NCBI GenBank assembly: GCA_021292105.1 | Contig: CM037873.1 | Coordinates: 10,331,489-10,395,488, forward strand | Reading direction: 5' to 3' | Source: Anadara kagoshimensis | Taxonomy: Eukaryota > Mollusca > Bivalvia > Arcoida > Arcidae | Length of the DNA stretch: 64,000 nt | Part shown: piece after piece, positions 1-12,420 of the stretch | How positions within the stretch are numbered: the stretch's first letter is position 1 | Layout: each line of letters opens with the position of its first letter | The notes under the pieces: model-generated | Database searches by the model: none | Told to the model about the DNA's origin: nothing | Seen by the model: the letters and a program-made list of their open reading frames with translations, nothing else | Position numbers and translations under genes: made by a program

Positions 1-303
1 TTAAAAGTAAAAATTGTCCTTCTATGTTTAGATATCTTTTCTATATCCAGTTTAAATTGATCAATTATCAAAATTTATGGACTTTTCAAACGTTTGCAAT
101 CTCCCTTATCTTACAATATTCGTTTAATTGATGTTTTTAAGAAAAATCTATAAACGTGGCAAAACCAGTTTTGCAATCACAAAATATATAAAACTGTTTG
201 AGTTTTGTTTGTATGAGGTACGATTTGTGGTACAATGTATCTTGTTATAATAATATAAACTATTTATATCATCGGAGGTACTGACATTCCTTCGCATCGT
301 ATT

Positions 304-432
304 AATCAAAACAAACATACTAGTTCATGTCAAAGTCACAAAAACAAAGAAAAAACTTTGAAACTGGCAAATTAATTTAAACGAGTAAACTTCAACCAGG
401 GAAAACTAGGCGGGGTGCTCCAGAAGGCAAAC
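304..432 (-). mobile_element. PLE-tail fragment (3' end of a reverse-transcribing element)
   Basis: Starts with the constant terminus of the family (AAACAAACATACTA read on +, which is the 3' end of the element on -), then the equivalents of the consensus blocks TTTGAAACTGGCAA, ACTTCAACCAGGGAAA and GGGGTGCTCC. It breaks off before the coding part. Only 3' UTR is present. The family is assigned through the longer copies near 38.3 and 58.2 kb. Confidence 0.7.
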
Positions 433-504
433 GTTTAATTGAGATAGAATGAGATGAAATATAAAAAAAATAGAGTGAAGTTGAATAATTGCCTTTCACG
501 CCCA

Positions 505-662
505 AATCTACATTCTTCCAACCAGTGGAAGCGATCAGTTCTTTGAAGGTAAAGAGGAGCCGTGTACCCTGCTAGAAATACACATCTTTAGCCAGCGAAC
601 TGACAAAAACTCTCACTTTCGAATATGCCCTATTGGGGATCGAAACTAGCCGGTGATTGACA
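505..662 (-). mobile_element. SINE fragment, tRNA-derived type
   Basis: Read on the minus strand it has a box-B-like GTTTCGATCCCC, then GTGAGAGTTTTTGTCAGTTC and, near its end, AACTGATCGCTTCC. This is the order of blocks in the better SINE copies near 24.1, 43.9 and 49.6 kb. The middle is heavily mutated and box A is not recognisable. Confidence 0.5.
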
Positions 663-701
663 TTGTGAGAAATAGATAAAATGGTGAAAATGCAAAATTC
701 C

Positions 702-836
702 AAGCTGCTTCGAACGCTTGAAAAGTCTGAATCTAAACTGCTTTGAAAGTTTGAGAAGCCGGAATCAGAACTGCTTCGAAAGCTTGAGAGATCTGCATGG
801 ATCTAAGCTGCTTTTAAAGCTTGAGAGATCTGAACA
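702..836. repeat. Tandem repeat, about 34-bp unit, four degenerate copies
   Basis: Four successive units share the pattern AAGCTGCTTCGAACGCTTGA followed by a GAGATCTGAATC-like end. Copies differ by substitutions and a small insertion in the third. The 68-codon open frame over this stretch is a product of the repeat, not evidence for a gene. Confidence 0.75.
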
Positions 837-922
837 TCGTCGTTGGTTCCAAATATGGGTATGGAAATGCCGCTTTATAAATGCAATAGAAATGAGTGAA
901 AATACGTACATCTGGAAAATGT

Positions 923-1028
923 AACTTGTATCAAACTCTATAAACCAAAAATTAAAAATACTACATAGTGTTGGCAACTTGTATCAAACTCTATAAACCA
1001 AAAATTAAAAATACTACATAGTGTTGGC
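923..1028. repeat. Perfect 53-bp tandem duplication
   Basis: The 53 bases at 923-975 (starting AACTTGTATCAAACTC, ending TAGTGTTGGC) are repeated without a difference at 976-1028. Perfect identity in a region where other repeats are strongly diverged points to a very recent duplication, or to an assembly artefact. Confidence 0.95.
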
Positions 1029-1379
1029 ATTGTTGATCTTGTCGTTTTTCAGGGGTTTTTTTATATTGTTTATGTATATGTGTAGTGTACCTTGTTTTTG
1101 AATTTCAATTATTCTTAATATTTTTTTTAAAAAAAGAATGTTCTATAATATGATTAAAATAGAAGACATTTATAACTGAAAACCATACATTTAGTAGCTG
1201 CAAATGTAACCAATGACAACAAAAAATATTAAAATGATCAACAAGGAAAGAAGAGTAGAAAAGAGAAACACTTATTGAGTACAGATGACATATACTCCAA
1301 AATATTTTATTCTCGAAATATTTTGTATTTTATTAAGATTGAATAGAATCATTCAAAGTTAACAATAAGACCTAGAACT

Positions 1380-1500
1380 GTAACAAAGCTCATTACCAGA
1401 GTAGTCTTTCCAATGAAAATTAAAAAGGTCCCGTGTCCCAATGCACGCTAAAACACCTCTTTGGCGTTCGAAAAGAGTAAGTCATCTATGAGCGCTACAG
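1380..1500 (-). repeat. R3 dispersed repeat, copy 1
   Basis: On the minus strand this shares TTTAGCGTGCAT, a GACACxGGACC block, GGAAAGACTA and TAATGAGC with the plus-strand stretch at 17.20-17.31 kb, in the same order and spacing. Two copies in opposite orientation suggest a dispersed element. No coding frame persists in both, and I cannot name the family. Confidence 0.5.
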
Positions 1501-3065
1501 AGGAAAATCAATCACGTAAATTGAATAATGAAAATTCCAACCCGAAATTAATAAAAAATAAAATAAAAAGCCCATACATCAAAAGGATGTGAGTATTTGT
1601 TTAAAAGGCAATTTCCTCTTTCTTCAAAACAGAATTAAATTGTCAATTAAAACCTTCACTAAGTCCTCTTTACGCTAATTCGACAGTATTGATTTTTGCT
1701 GTACAGTTATTGCTTTGAACCATCAAGGTAACTCCGGAGTTAATTGCATTCTATTTACTGCCATTATTTCAATAAAATAGCTCATTGAAACCGCAATTGC
1801 CATAGCATTGATTCGAAAATATTTTTTATTCGGAAATATTTATTTCATTTATTCAAAATTTTAATAATTTAACTTAAATTATTTCTATAATTACCTTTTG
1901 ATTTATTTAAGTTCTCAAAAATAAATGATGTCTTTTTGAAGATTCACATTATAATAATGCTCTCCAATTACTAGCTTAACGATACAAAATCTACAAAATA
2001 ATCAGAATGAAAGAAAGTGGAGCAGTCAGGAAGTCGACAAAAGGCTGATATATAAAATAACATCTCTATGCAATCTGTCTTTATTTTCAAGAGAATGATA
2101 TATTGTTTGTAGTATAGAATTATAGTACTAGAATCATTTATTGTTTGATGTTAGCTCGCGATTCTTTTTTTTTTTCTGTGTAGCTTAAGTGTTTTCGTTT
2201 CATGATTTAAATTAATAACATCAAATAAGATGGTTGACCTGGTAGTAAAAAACCTTTTCATAAACATCATATGTACATATATTTTAAGATCACAAGAAAC
2301 ATAAAGAAAATATTGCAGAGGGTATAAACACGTTTCCCTTTCTCCCAAATGTACATCGCTATAAACGTTAAGGTAGACGTAGAGCGTAGGTCTGAATTTC
2401 CCATTCGTACCATGGGGGCTACTATCCTTATGTAAAATTAGATGAAACGTTAAAGAAACCAAGACGTTTAAATAACTGACAAAATATATTTTAAAAACTA
2501 GATCAACATCTTGATAAACATTTTGGTTTCACAATTGTGGTCCAAGCAGTATTGATGAAGAACTGTATTCCTAAAACCTACCGTCTCGTGCTGTAAAATT
2601 AAAACTGGTATGTATAATTTATTTAAGATATACCTGAAAAATATACCCCCTTGATTTTCGCTATAAGTCTTCAAAGACGTAATTTGATACGAAAATATGA
2701 CAGAAGTTGGAGCGAAAAGGTCATTGTTAAAGGATCGCCATGACGCATTTTTGTAAATTTTCATTTTATTGATTCGTTTAATGGTTTTGTTATGTAGTAT
2801 ATTCTCTGTTAGTTATTTCTCATAAATTATATCAGTTACATCAGTTAGTACTTGGGATAGTACACTTCGAACGGAAATAAATTGTTGCACGCCATGCGTA
2901 ACGTCGCCTTCCATTTGTGCTACTTGACCTTAATTTAATGATTACAAAAAGAGACATATTTAAACCGCATGTATAGCCAATAATATTACTGGTCACAGTA
3001 TTAATAAGGTTTACATCTGGCCAGTCATAGAAATAAACATTAAAATCATTATATTAATTTTTATC
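1501..3065. other. No supported gene
   Basis: AT-rich sequence with homopolymer runs. A 103-codon minus frame at 2151-2462 has poor composition (a lysine/arginine run from a T tract) and no splice-site support. At this base composition a frame of this size is expected by chance in 64 kb. Confidence 0.6.
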
Positions 3066-3352
3066 ATAAACAAACATACCAAGCCATCACAAAATTACAA
3101 TAGTAAATCAACATATAAACTTTGAAAACTCGCAAATAAAAAATATTTATTATAAACTTCCACCATGGCAGTGATGTTAGGTTCTCTGGAAGGATAAGTG
3201 GTTCCCGTTTATCCGGATATATTCGATAGGTGTAATCAAAACTTAAAATGAAATGAGCAAAGAACTATGAGACGTCAAATATAATATAACCGGGATAATT
3301 TTGGTATAGAGACATCATTATTAACAACAATAAAAGACGGCCATACAATTTT
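3066..3352 (-). mobile_element. PLE-tail fragment
   Basis: Constant 3' terminus AAACAAACATACC at the left, then diverged UTR blocks (ACTTTGAAAACTCGCAA, AACTTCCACCATGG, TCTCTGGAAGGATAAG), the coding-end block around GACGTCAAATATAA, and GACGGCCATACAA at the right. It reaches the last codons of the element's reverse-transcriptase frame, but they are too mutated to translate well. Confidence 0.7.
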
Positions 3353-3754
3353 CTTAAAAACATTCAGTTTACATCAGTGACAATTATAAAATGGTAAATA
3401 TCACAAACGCAATTAGATACATAATGAAAAAAATGAACAATATATTTACTGATTAATGTATTTGGTAATTACTGTTTGTAATGACTGAATTAATGATATA
3501 GTGCTTTAGAGATTGCATACAGATATGTTCAATAAGTACTTTGTACAGACACGTAAATCAAGTCCGAGTTAAAATGATAGATGGACAAATACAACGTACT
3601 TAAAATAATTGAGTGTCAAATTTGTTCAGTCTAGACGTATAGGAGATTTATCTAAACTTACTAGGTTACTATAGTATCAAAAGTGTTTAAAAAGACGACG
3701 TATTTAAGCGTATTAATATCACTAAAATTACACCGCTTTGTAAATGAAACATTG

Positions 3755-3862
3755 AAGGATTTCACCCGAGTGGTACTTCACATGTTAACCTAATGTAACT
3801 TTTTACTTTGCTTCTAGATTTTGATTTATACATGGATTAGTATTTTTGTGTTTTATTCCAAC
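3755..3862 (+). mobile_element. PLE-tail fragment, opposite strand
   Basis: Runs as TTTCACCCGAGTGGTACTTC, then ACTTTGCTTCTAGATTTTG and ACATGGATTAGTATTTTTG, the 3' end of the family in plus orientation. The 5' truncation falls inside the UTR. It lies about 400 bp from a minus-strand copy. Confidence 0.65.
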
Positions 3863-6800
3863 GAAATGAGAAAGCCATATTTTGTATACACATTTCATTA
3901 CACATTGTGTCACATGCCTTATGTAAGGTACCTTATGCATATAAATGGGTGCTTAGGAAGAGAAATGGAGGATGGTTTTCTAGAATTACAATGGTGACAT
4001 GAATCAAGAATTACAAATGTGATTTTCCAACTTTTCTTATGTAAAGAGGGAAATGGTCAATGCGGCAACTGCTATTGGTCGGGTATAACCAAAACTTCAA
4101 AGAAAGTAATAATTGTTCCTTCGTCACATGCTGGCGGTATTTAAAAGTTTTTCGATTAAGACTATAAAAACCTTTGTCCTGTCCAACGGTAGGCATTGCA
4201 AACTAAAGAGCGCTCTGTATATGGTCTTGAGCGAACTGCAAATGTTAAACTTTTTGTCACTTAACCCATAGCCGATGACGTCTAAATATAAGTGATTATT
4301 CTTTAATGCAATGAAAAACCGCATCCAATCAATAAATCATACCACTAACTTTGAAAATCAGATACTGTGCATACCGCAGTATAAAATGTTTCTTAATACA
4401 AGACTGTATTGTAATAATGGCGCCGTTCATAGAACTCTCTGGTTGTTAACGAGAATATCGGCTTCATATTTCAATTTACCATTTCTATTTTGAATGGAGT
4501 CAAGATTATGTGAATTAATACGTAGCTTGACAGTAAATATAGTATAAAGATAAAAGTCATCCAATATACCGACTACCGATGAATTGGCAGATTTATTGAA
4601 TATGAATAATGGCAAATCTGATTAATCCAAATTTGATTGCTGAAATTATTTGATTTGTGATCCTGCTAGATATGAAGATTAGAATTGTATCTCTGCTTTC
4701 TCTATCATTACTGGCTTCTAACAGCGGCTTAATTATCTGATAATTGCTGTGCTGTTCAGCTATTTCTCTATTAAACACATTTCCTTACGTTTATATTGTA
4801 AACTACAACACTTTTTGTTGTGTTAAATGTTTTCATCACATGAGTAATTTTTGTAAATATACGTTTATTGATCAATTTAGAGACAGTTTTAATTAAATTT
4901 GTGATCGTCAAAGAAATTACATATAACGTCAGTAACGTCATGTTAAATGGAATATTTATGAAAAAGTATCACTTTACAATTCTTGTAACGTCAGCAGGAT
5001 AACAAATAATATTGGGAAATTACAAAATTACTGTATAATTATCAGAAACAAAGACACGCAATAATGCATATTGAGACAGTTTTTAAAAAAAAAATGTAAT
5101 AGCAGGCAAAACATTAAATTGTTTACTTTATCATTTTGATTTCTAAATTAAGTGCGTATGTTCTTAAATTTGTTGTTGATTTGTAAATTTAGTACATATG
5201 TCCTTAAACCTGAAATGCAAGCACATTTGAAAGTTGTAAATTCTAGAGCGGGTAACAAAATAAAATAGCAATATATTATTGGAAGTTGCGGTTAAATAAA
5301 GTGCTTTTGAAAAAGGAATGTGGAGCAAGATGACGCTACATCAAAAAGCGGAAAATACGAAATAAAATCAACATACATACAAAACAATTATGATGAGTAT
5401 TTCATAGTGAACCGAATTAACGATTTTAATATATTTTGACCATGTTTCGATCGTGATGATAATTGAAGAAAAAAGTTCTAAAAATGCTTCAAGAGGAAGC
5501 AGAACTTTAACTCTATACAGATATAAATTACTTTGTAGAAAACTCGTTACTAACAATATCTGTATCCTTAAGAAAACTAAATATAAATAAGTATATGAAA
5601 CAAATATGTGTATCCATGTTGGATAGGAAAATCTCACTTTCGCGGTCGATTATTTTACACAAGAGGCGAGGTCTGTCGGAATATGTGATATTGTGCATTT
5701 TATATGAATTCAAACCCTTGATCATACAAACTTATATGAAAGAACAGTTGATGCACCAGAGCCTTCGATTATAATTACATTGTATGTGATAGGGTATTTT
5801 CGTCTAGTTGATCATTGAGAATGTTCAGTACACCTCATCGTAACACTTGACAAGAGACTAGAAGCCCATTTCTTTATACTGCATCACTTATTGAAAGGTA
5901 AAAAAAACAATCTAATTGTGTGAAAGCGCTTCCCACTGGTAAACCATGGGAAAACAAAACGAATCTAAAAAGAACATGAGGAAGAAGTACGCTACCACAG
6001 GCTATACAGACGCGCATGACTTTTATAAACCCGATTGTAATAGTAATATCTGGATACTATTGAGAAAAGGAAAAACTGTAGTCATGGCAATTGCTTAAAG
6101 TCTCAAATTATTCATTAGACCAAATCTATGCAAAAGGCTTTCCCTAAAGGTTATCATAACAGTAACATAATAATGCCCCGGATGTTACATAACACAGGCT
6201 CTTTGAAATTCAAAAAGGAATAATCTGACAAAAATCGGTTTAATCAGTGCTGTATTACTTTGAAATCCTGTCCGGAATGTTTGAAGTCAGAATATTGGTG
6301 TTTACTCTGCTATTTCGTTGTTTGTTTAATAAAACACGTTTCATTGTTATTTCCTCTTTTCTTGAAATATAACCTTTTTTACAAGATCAAAACTAACAGA
6401 GCTACCCCCGTGAGCACATTTGCAATTTTGTAATAGAGTTTTATTTCTAGTTTATTGAATATTATTAATGTAAAATAAAGTGATTGTACAGCGCGGCTTT
6501 TACTCGTGTCGTTAAATCATGCCTGTTTGACGGATACGTCTCCACGGGGATTATCAGCTCAAATCTTCCTTAGAACCAACTAACAGCTGCTATATGTGAA
6601 ATCCAATAAGATTTTATAGTAAAATGAGACACCATGTCGTTATATATGACGGCATGGATTAGAACTCGCTATTGATTTCAAACAGAATTAAAGTCATACT
6701 TCGTTCACAGAATTTCAATTCTGTGGGTTCTAGCAAAATTAAAAAGGGTATAAAAGAACTGACTGAACTTTGGAGGATAGTAATAGCTTTTTATTCAAAC

Positions 6801-7007
6801 CTTTAAATAGTCTGATAATCCAGAAATAAAAATCTTTGAAATTCTAATGACCTTATTGCAAAGAACAGCAGAACGCAAGAAACTATATTGTAAATAGATT
6901 CATATTCCATTCAAAATCGGAAGTAATGGATGGAAATATATCTTGATTTAGTCTTGCTCTCTTGAATTCGTCCTAACTTTTAACTGTGTTTTGCACATAA
7001 TTTTCAG
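3863..7007. other. No supported gene; one weak 41-bp duplication
   Basis: Mostly AT-rich sequence without recognisable coding or element structure. At 5139-5218 a unit of about 41 bp (GATTTCTAAATTAAGTGCG and GATTTGTAAATTTAGTACA versions) is present twice in tandem at moderate identity. Several 60-90 codon frames here lack splice borders and are judged chance. Confidence 0.55.
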
Positions 7008-7132
7008 TATCTGTTAAAAAGAGGCTCTCCGAACCAAACTCAATCATCCGTTTATCTGCCATCAATTACAAATGTTATGTCAAACCATGGCCGGCCGAAA
7101 GATGCTTATCATACAGTTGCAGAAGGTCTTAA
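7008..7132 (+). CDS. Candidate terminal exon, short Cys-containing C-terminus
   Basis: A strong acceptor (TTTTGCACATAATTTTCAG) ends at 7007 and is followed by about 125 bp of clearly lower AT content. Entering in phase 1, the frame gives 41 codons to a TAA at 7130-7132, including the stretch NYKCYVKPWPAERCLSYSCR with four cysteines. A second frame, entering in phase 0 and passing through ATG at 7077, is open to 7340 but becomes hydrophobic and AT-driven after about 40 codons. I cannot say from sequence alone which frame is used. No upstream exon was identified and no family is recognised. The exon border is the main evidence; expression is unknown. Confidence 0.3.
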
Positions 7133-7770
7133 TTGTCAAATTCCTACTACGTCATTGCAAAATATTTTGCCGATGATACTTTTTTTCAGATTAATCTCTT
7201 TCACTCTGGCTGTAAAACGGTTTCACAAGTTACACAAGTTTGTTTTTTATTTATTTAGCTTTTCACATTCATTCTTGATTTTGTCAGAAGAAATACAATC
7301 GTACCTAGAGATCCCAAGGGATAAACTAATCATGATGTAGCACAATATTAAATACAAACATATATTTACTTGTACGTGTTTCATCTCCTTTTCCATGTTC
7401 AAAATATTTCGAACTAAATACTTGACCAGCTAAAGCTCTCATAGTTCTTCTTGTTACCGGACTACGTTTATTCATTTACAGGATAATAAGAAAACCTCGG
7501 GAACGACCCACACTGTTATACAATGTTTATTGAAAGACGACCCATTCTGAATTTTGTTAACACAACTCCAAATTCATTAAAATTACTTCCATTTTTGTCT
7601 TTTATTCTTTTGTTTTAGTAAACCCATAATAGGTCAAGAAGTACTTCTAACTTCTATGTTTTTTTCGTATGTAAAAAAGGGAGTTTTTTTATATCGTTTT
7701 TATGTACATCATATGAAAAACTTTATTTTCTCCAAAACCTGTTAATTCATTTGCGTCAGTTTTTTATCAG

Positions 7771-7905
7771 GTAAGCTAACTAAACCCGCCACGAGCGTAA
7801 TCAAATTGGGAATGACATGGAGAGTCGTATATATCCAGGGTGATTTTGGATACAGAAACATCATACTTATTGAGAATATTTTGAGGAGGGCCGTAAAACG
7901 TTTGA
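7771..7905 (-). mobile_element. Internal piece of a PLE-tail copy
   Basis: Matches the middle of the family: AAGCTAACTAAACCCGCCAC, GAATGACATGGAG, a GTATATATCCAGG block and TTTTGAGGAGGGCC. The constant 3' terminus is absent, so the copy has lost its end by deletion. The spacing of the blocks is preserved. Confidence 0.6.
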
Positions 7906-8570
7906 GAGCTTTGATGCTATATTTTGTGGCGCTGATGAAGAATTGTTTTATGTCATGAGTGCATTTATGTTCCTTTTAGTTTCAAAAAATATTAAGAAGT
8001 ATGCCTCGATATTACCAATCATTAAGACAAATATTTGGCAAAGAAATTTATCTCAATAAGACAAAACTGCTCAAAAATTCTGTAGTCATTAAGCCTAGAG
8101 AATACGCCATATATTGATTATATATGCACAAAGTTTGGCAAAAATATAGAGAAAAAGACAAATTTTATCAATGGCTGTTCGGTAGGGAATATTTATCAGA
8201 TTTTGTACGACAAGCTTCATCTATAGTCATTGTCTATTGTGTTTGTGTAATCCTATCAATTATAAGCAATGCTGATTTTAGGAACGATTGTATTTAAAAC
8301 ACCAACGATCAATAATTGTCATGATTTATATTCCTTTATCGTTAAATAGAAAGTAGAATTCCTGTCTCTATGTGTGTGTAACGTGACTGATAACACGCCG
8401 TAATACTTACTGTTCTTATATCCTCTCTTAGGTTTGTGGTATTTTTTCAGGAAAATCGACATCTGCGTCATTTCCTTGATGTGAATGTTGGATCTATTTC
8501 AGATTTTTGTTGTACAAGAAAAATTGACAGTGGGCAGACTGTTTTCTGTATTTGTCTTGACTTGTGGAAT

Positions 8571-8833
8571 GTTCTTTTTTACGTCGGTGAGAAAACTTGG
8601 TTATCGTGTGCCAATTCCGTCTTTTATTTCCATATTCACACTCTAGACAAAATGAAGTTATTCATGTGTGCCTTTTGTCTTTTATTACCCGTTGAGTGAA
8701 CATTCAACAAGTTCTTTTTTGACGTAGGTGAGAAAACTTGGTTATCTTGTGCCAATGCCGTCTTTTATTTGCATATTCTTACTCTAGATAAAGAAGAGTT
8801 TTTCATGTGTGCCTTTTTTTATTAACCCGCTTT
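8571..8833. repeat. Tandem duplication with about 140-bp period
   Basis: GTTCTTTTTT, GTGAGAAAACTTGGTTATC, GTGCCAAT, CCGTCTTTTATTT and TTCATGTGTGCCTTTT occur in the same order from 8571 and again from 8711, with a few substitutions. The unit is not seen elsewhere. A weak partial echo (GTGGGAAAACTCGGTCATTC) lies near 9153. The plus frame at 8436-8699 overlaps copy 1 and is not kept in copy 2. Confidence 0.85.
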
Positions 8834-11181
8834 GCTGTGGCTCTACTTTTGTTGTTCTGTATACTGCAATGCAAATGTAATTCAGCGTTATAATTGTAAT
8901 TGTAGACAGTACTTCTATCAAAACAGATTATTTGATCTTTATGCACTCGTTGGCGCTACTTAACATTGTAAATGTTTAACTCTTGTGTTAGCATTTTGCT
9001 AGGGCAGATGTTTATGGGATGTTTGTTAACGATATTAATAAAACAAATCACATATGCATTAACAAATATAAAATCTTTTTAAAGGACTTATTGAACAATA
9101 AATGTATTTATGGCAAAATGTGTTTGTTTCTAAATAGGTATTTTAAAGTCAGTGGGAAAACTCGGTCATTCTTATTTGAACTATTTAACCGTAATTCCAT
9201 TTTATCGTAACTAATTATAATATGCTATTTTCAGAATAGCTTATTATCTGTGTCACGAAGTGCTGTTGCTTAACAATTCCACGCTATTTAATTTGCTTCA
9301 TCGTGCTTCCAATTCCGAATTAGTATTAACAGTGGCCCCAACATGTGTTCGTATTGTCTTGTCTTGTCTTTGGTGGTTTATATAATTATTATAACATTGT
9401 ATCTTTTCGTGTTTTTGGTTGAGTTGGCTGCTGTCAATTATATTTTTTAGTTATAGCTTCCTACTATTTTAAGTCACGCAATAGTACTTATTATTTTGAT
9501 TTACTTTTTTTCATAATGCACAGCGTGTGTTCCCGTGAAAAAGTTTTATAACCAAAACCCATACTGTGTTGCCTTTTCTATGTCAACATGAGTTAATATC
9601 ATTTTACTTTTCACGATTTCGTAATAATACACGTCATACAAAGTAAGTGCAAAAGTGAAGGGTTACCGAGATTATAAAATGTCTGAGTTTATGCTGAAAG
9701 ATCAACAGAGATTGCATGACGTTTGATGAAACTGTCATGTGCTACCTTTTAATCTTTTATACAAAACAGATCCCAAAGAAACACATGGCAATAAAAAAAA
9801 TAAATTTTAAACCAATACACTGAAATGCAAATAATGCTGTCAAAATCAGCACTGAGAAGAGAATTCTAATATACTTACGAGTAGAATGATTTCTGAAATT
9901 TGATACGCATTCACGTGTTTGGCCTAAACACTATTTTAATAAAATGAAAAAAGCTAGTGTTTAAAACAAGAAATAATTATTGACAACGCCCTAAATTTAA
10001 TTAAACATTTATGGTTGCTAGACATATTATATACAGTATTTTAGATACTAAATACTATATATAAATGTAACTGACACTGTCAAATAATGACCGTCTGTCG
10101 GTTTGAGTGTATCACACAGATTTAGTGCGCATGTAATATATTTCATTTTTCACAACACACCAGGTTTACTTTGGCAACGTTAACAGTGCCATCTTTGCAA
10201 GAAAATTGGTACAGATGTTAATGGTTGCAAAAGGTACTCTACTACTTTGTTAATTGTTTAGTAAAATTTACTTGAACCCTTGTTTGAAAGACAAGACATT
10301 GTGGTTAAAATCTTCCTTGTTACTTACCCAAAAAAATTGCAATGGTGGATGTATTCAAATTATGTGACAACATGCTGTTCGTTAAAAATACAATATTGTT
10401 TGTCCACCAAAATCTTGTATGCGGATATTTCGAGAAGTGTATTGTAAATCAAAGTCTCTCGTGTGTAGTTAAGGATAAATATGACACACTAAGTTATGAA
10501 GGGTACACGTAATCGCCGTCAAATCGATATCTGTCATTTCTGAAACTTTTTGAAACGATAATAACATTAAACGATCAAGCAGTTTCTTTTGACAGAACAG
10601 CGTAATTAATGTTACAAGTGACAAACAATCAATTCTCTAGAAGCTCAATCATTGATCACGCCGTTTCTAGTAAATTGTTATCTTACGTGAAATCTTATAT
10701 TTGTTCTGCATAATTTGAGAGCAAGTTATGAATCATTTTGATTATCTAAACGGCCAACTCAACAGATGATGACGATGTTATTAAAAATACAAATACACAT
10801 TATAATCAATAAAGAATCCACAAATGGGCCCGGGAATTGAAAGGAAATTACTTGTTAAAGCAGTGTACAATATACTATCTGGCTTTGATAAATTGGTCCG
10901 AATATTTTCACGCACTTTTATATAATGACTATCAATAATCAGTTTTGAATAATGTAACATTACTTTTTTATATAAAAATTGGACGTACCATAGGTTTTTG
11001 ACATTAAACATTCAATTGTGTAATTGGATTTGCTGAAGGTTTGGAACTATCAATATCTATTTCCCCCTTTAAACAATTTTTCTGCCCAGCAAAAGTACGA
11101 GATTTCCCACATGTTATTTTCAAACATACATTACATAAACAAATCACTTTCGTTTCATTACTCTCAGGTTTAAAACCATGT
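8834..11181. other. No supported gene
   Basis: AT-rich stretch without clear repeats, inverted ends or splice-bordered open blocks. The frames at 9019-9210 (+) and 10781-11011 (-) lack any supporting feature. Confidence 0.5.
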
Positions 11182-11222
11182 TGGATTTTAAAAATAAATA
11201 AAAAAAATAAATAAATAAATAA
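11182..11222. repeat. (AAAT)n low-complexity tract
   Basis: Runs of AAATAAAT and A tracts. They account for the phenylalanine- and tyrosine-rich end of the 110-codon minus frame at 11144-11476. Confidence 0.85.
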
Positions 11223-11504
11223 ACATATAAAAAGAAAGTAGAAAACGACATTGTTGTAGACTTTAATTTATGTAATTTGCATATCTGATTTTTACCATTC
11301 TTAACTCTTAAGAACTGAATGTTTGTTGGCAATGTGGTCCTTTCTGTAGACTTAAACACAAATATATAATCGTTTACCTCTGTCAATGTTTTATATTTTA
11401 CACAAATCGATCCGTAAAATGCTATAAAACGTGAACGGACGGAACTGATATCCGTAATTACTTGTATAAAACACACTTATCTAGAAACATTGTTTAAATA
11501 ACAT

Positions 11505-11742
11505 TTACTCAGAATTCTGATAAGAATTAATAGTTATATTTTGTATTATCAGAGACATATTTTGTCTGATTTTGCCTCTGTTACTAAGCGCGTTTTGATG
11601 AGTTTCTCTTCCTAATGGCGTCATAGACTGCATGCAATCTAGTCTGGCAGAGTAAAGTGAAGATAAATGTATTCTTAATGCAGTCAACTGAACATTCAGC
11701 ACTTCGAGTTCCAAATGCATTAAATTTATTGTCAAGGGTCTG
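11505..11742 (-). CDS. Candidate exon with two competing open frames
   Basis: A minus-strand acceptor-like border (GACTTTCAAATATCAG, ending at 11743) opens a stretch of balanced composition. In phase 0 it encodes about 50 codons, beginning TLDNKFNAF and containing TRSAECSVDCIKN, before a stop; the spacing of TRS, EC and C is reminiscent of PAN/apple-like domains, which is only a resemblance. In a second frame it is open for about 80 codons to a stop at 11505, including GRETHQNALSNRGKIRQN. That frame could splice through a GTAAAT donor near 11517 over about 80 bp to an acceptor at 11435 and continue in the 110-codon frame below it. Related segments occur on the same strand near 16.6 and 18.0 kb, so this may be one of several decayed paralogous exons. 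The true frame is undecided. Confidence 0.3.
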
Positions 11743-12196
11743 ATATTTGAAAGTCAAATTAGCCGCGGTTTCTCATTTACACAGTGATTGAGCATCCTGC
11801 GTATCGAATTTATTAAATGTAGTTTTTGACATTTGAAAAATAGATGTTAAACGCTATGAATATGGAAATGAAACTACATCCATTATTTAAGCTGGTTAAT
11901 ACGGCGAGGTCAGGAATAAATTATTTCAATTTTCTAAAACAACGCACAGGAATGTAACGCAAATTACGCATCAAATATATGTATGGATACATTGATATTA
12001 TTGGGGAAAGAAATGCTAATGTTGTTAACCAGGTCAAACGAAAATTTCGTGATTGTCCTTTTGTTGAAGATAGAAATGACGTCATTACAGTATTTTACGC
12101 TTTCAGAATGGCATAGTAGGTAATGGCATCGCCCTACATCCAGCAGATTTGAATATAATTATGTCAAAAGAAAGAAAAAACCTCAAGATACTAATA

Positions 12197-12420
12197 ATGT
12201 CAAAGTCACATTCCAAGAGCATTTTAAAAATTTTGGAACTGGCAAATTATGTGAACTTCCAACAGAGACATTAGGCCGGGTATTTCGGAAGGGTAAGAAC
12301 ACCCTGTTTAGCAAGTTACACCCACAAAATTTGTAAGTGTAATCAAAACTTAGAGGAAATGAAAGAAATATGAAACTATTGGACGCCAAATCTATCTAAA
12401 AGAAACATAGACATAAATGC
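12197..12420 (-). mobile_element. PLE-tail fragment
   Basis: Shows TTTTGGAACTGGCAAATTA, GTGAACTTCCAACAGAG, TATTTCGGAAGGGTAAGAAC, CCTGTTTAGCAAGTTACACC and GTAATCAAAACTTAG in family order, ending near GAAACATAGACAT. The terminal block is worn, with only ATGTCAAAGTCACA left. Confidence 0.7.

Noticed and set aside
2151-2462. 103-codon minus-strand open frame
   Set aside because: With this AT content a few stop-free runs of 100 codons are expected by chance in 128 kb of both strands. It has no splice borders and its C-terminus is a translated T tract.
11144-11476. 110-codon minus-strand open frame as an independent gene
   Set aside because: Its second half is translated (AAAT)n sequence. It is kept only as a possible spliced continuation of the 11.5-11.7-kb candidate.
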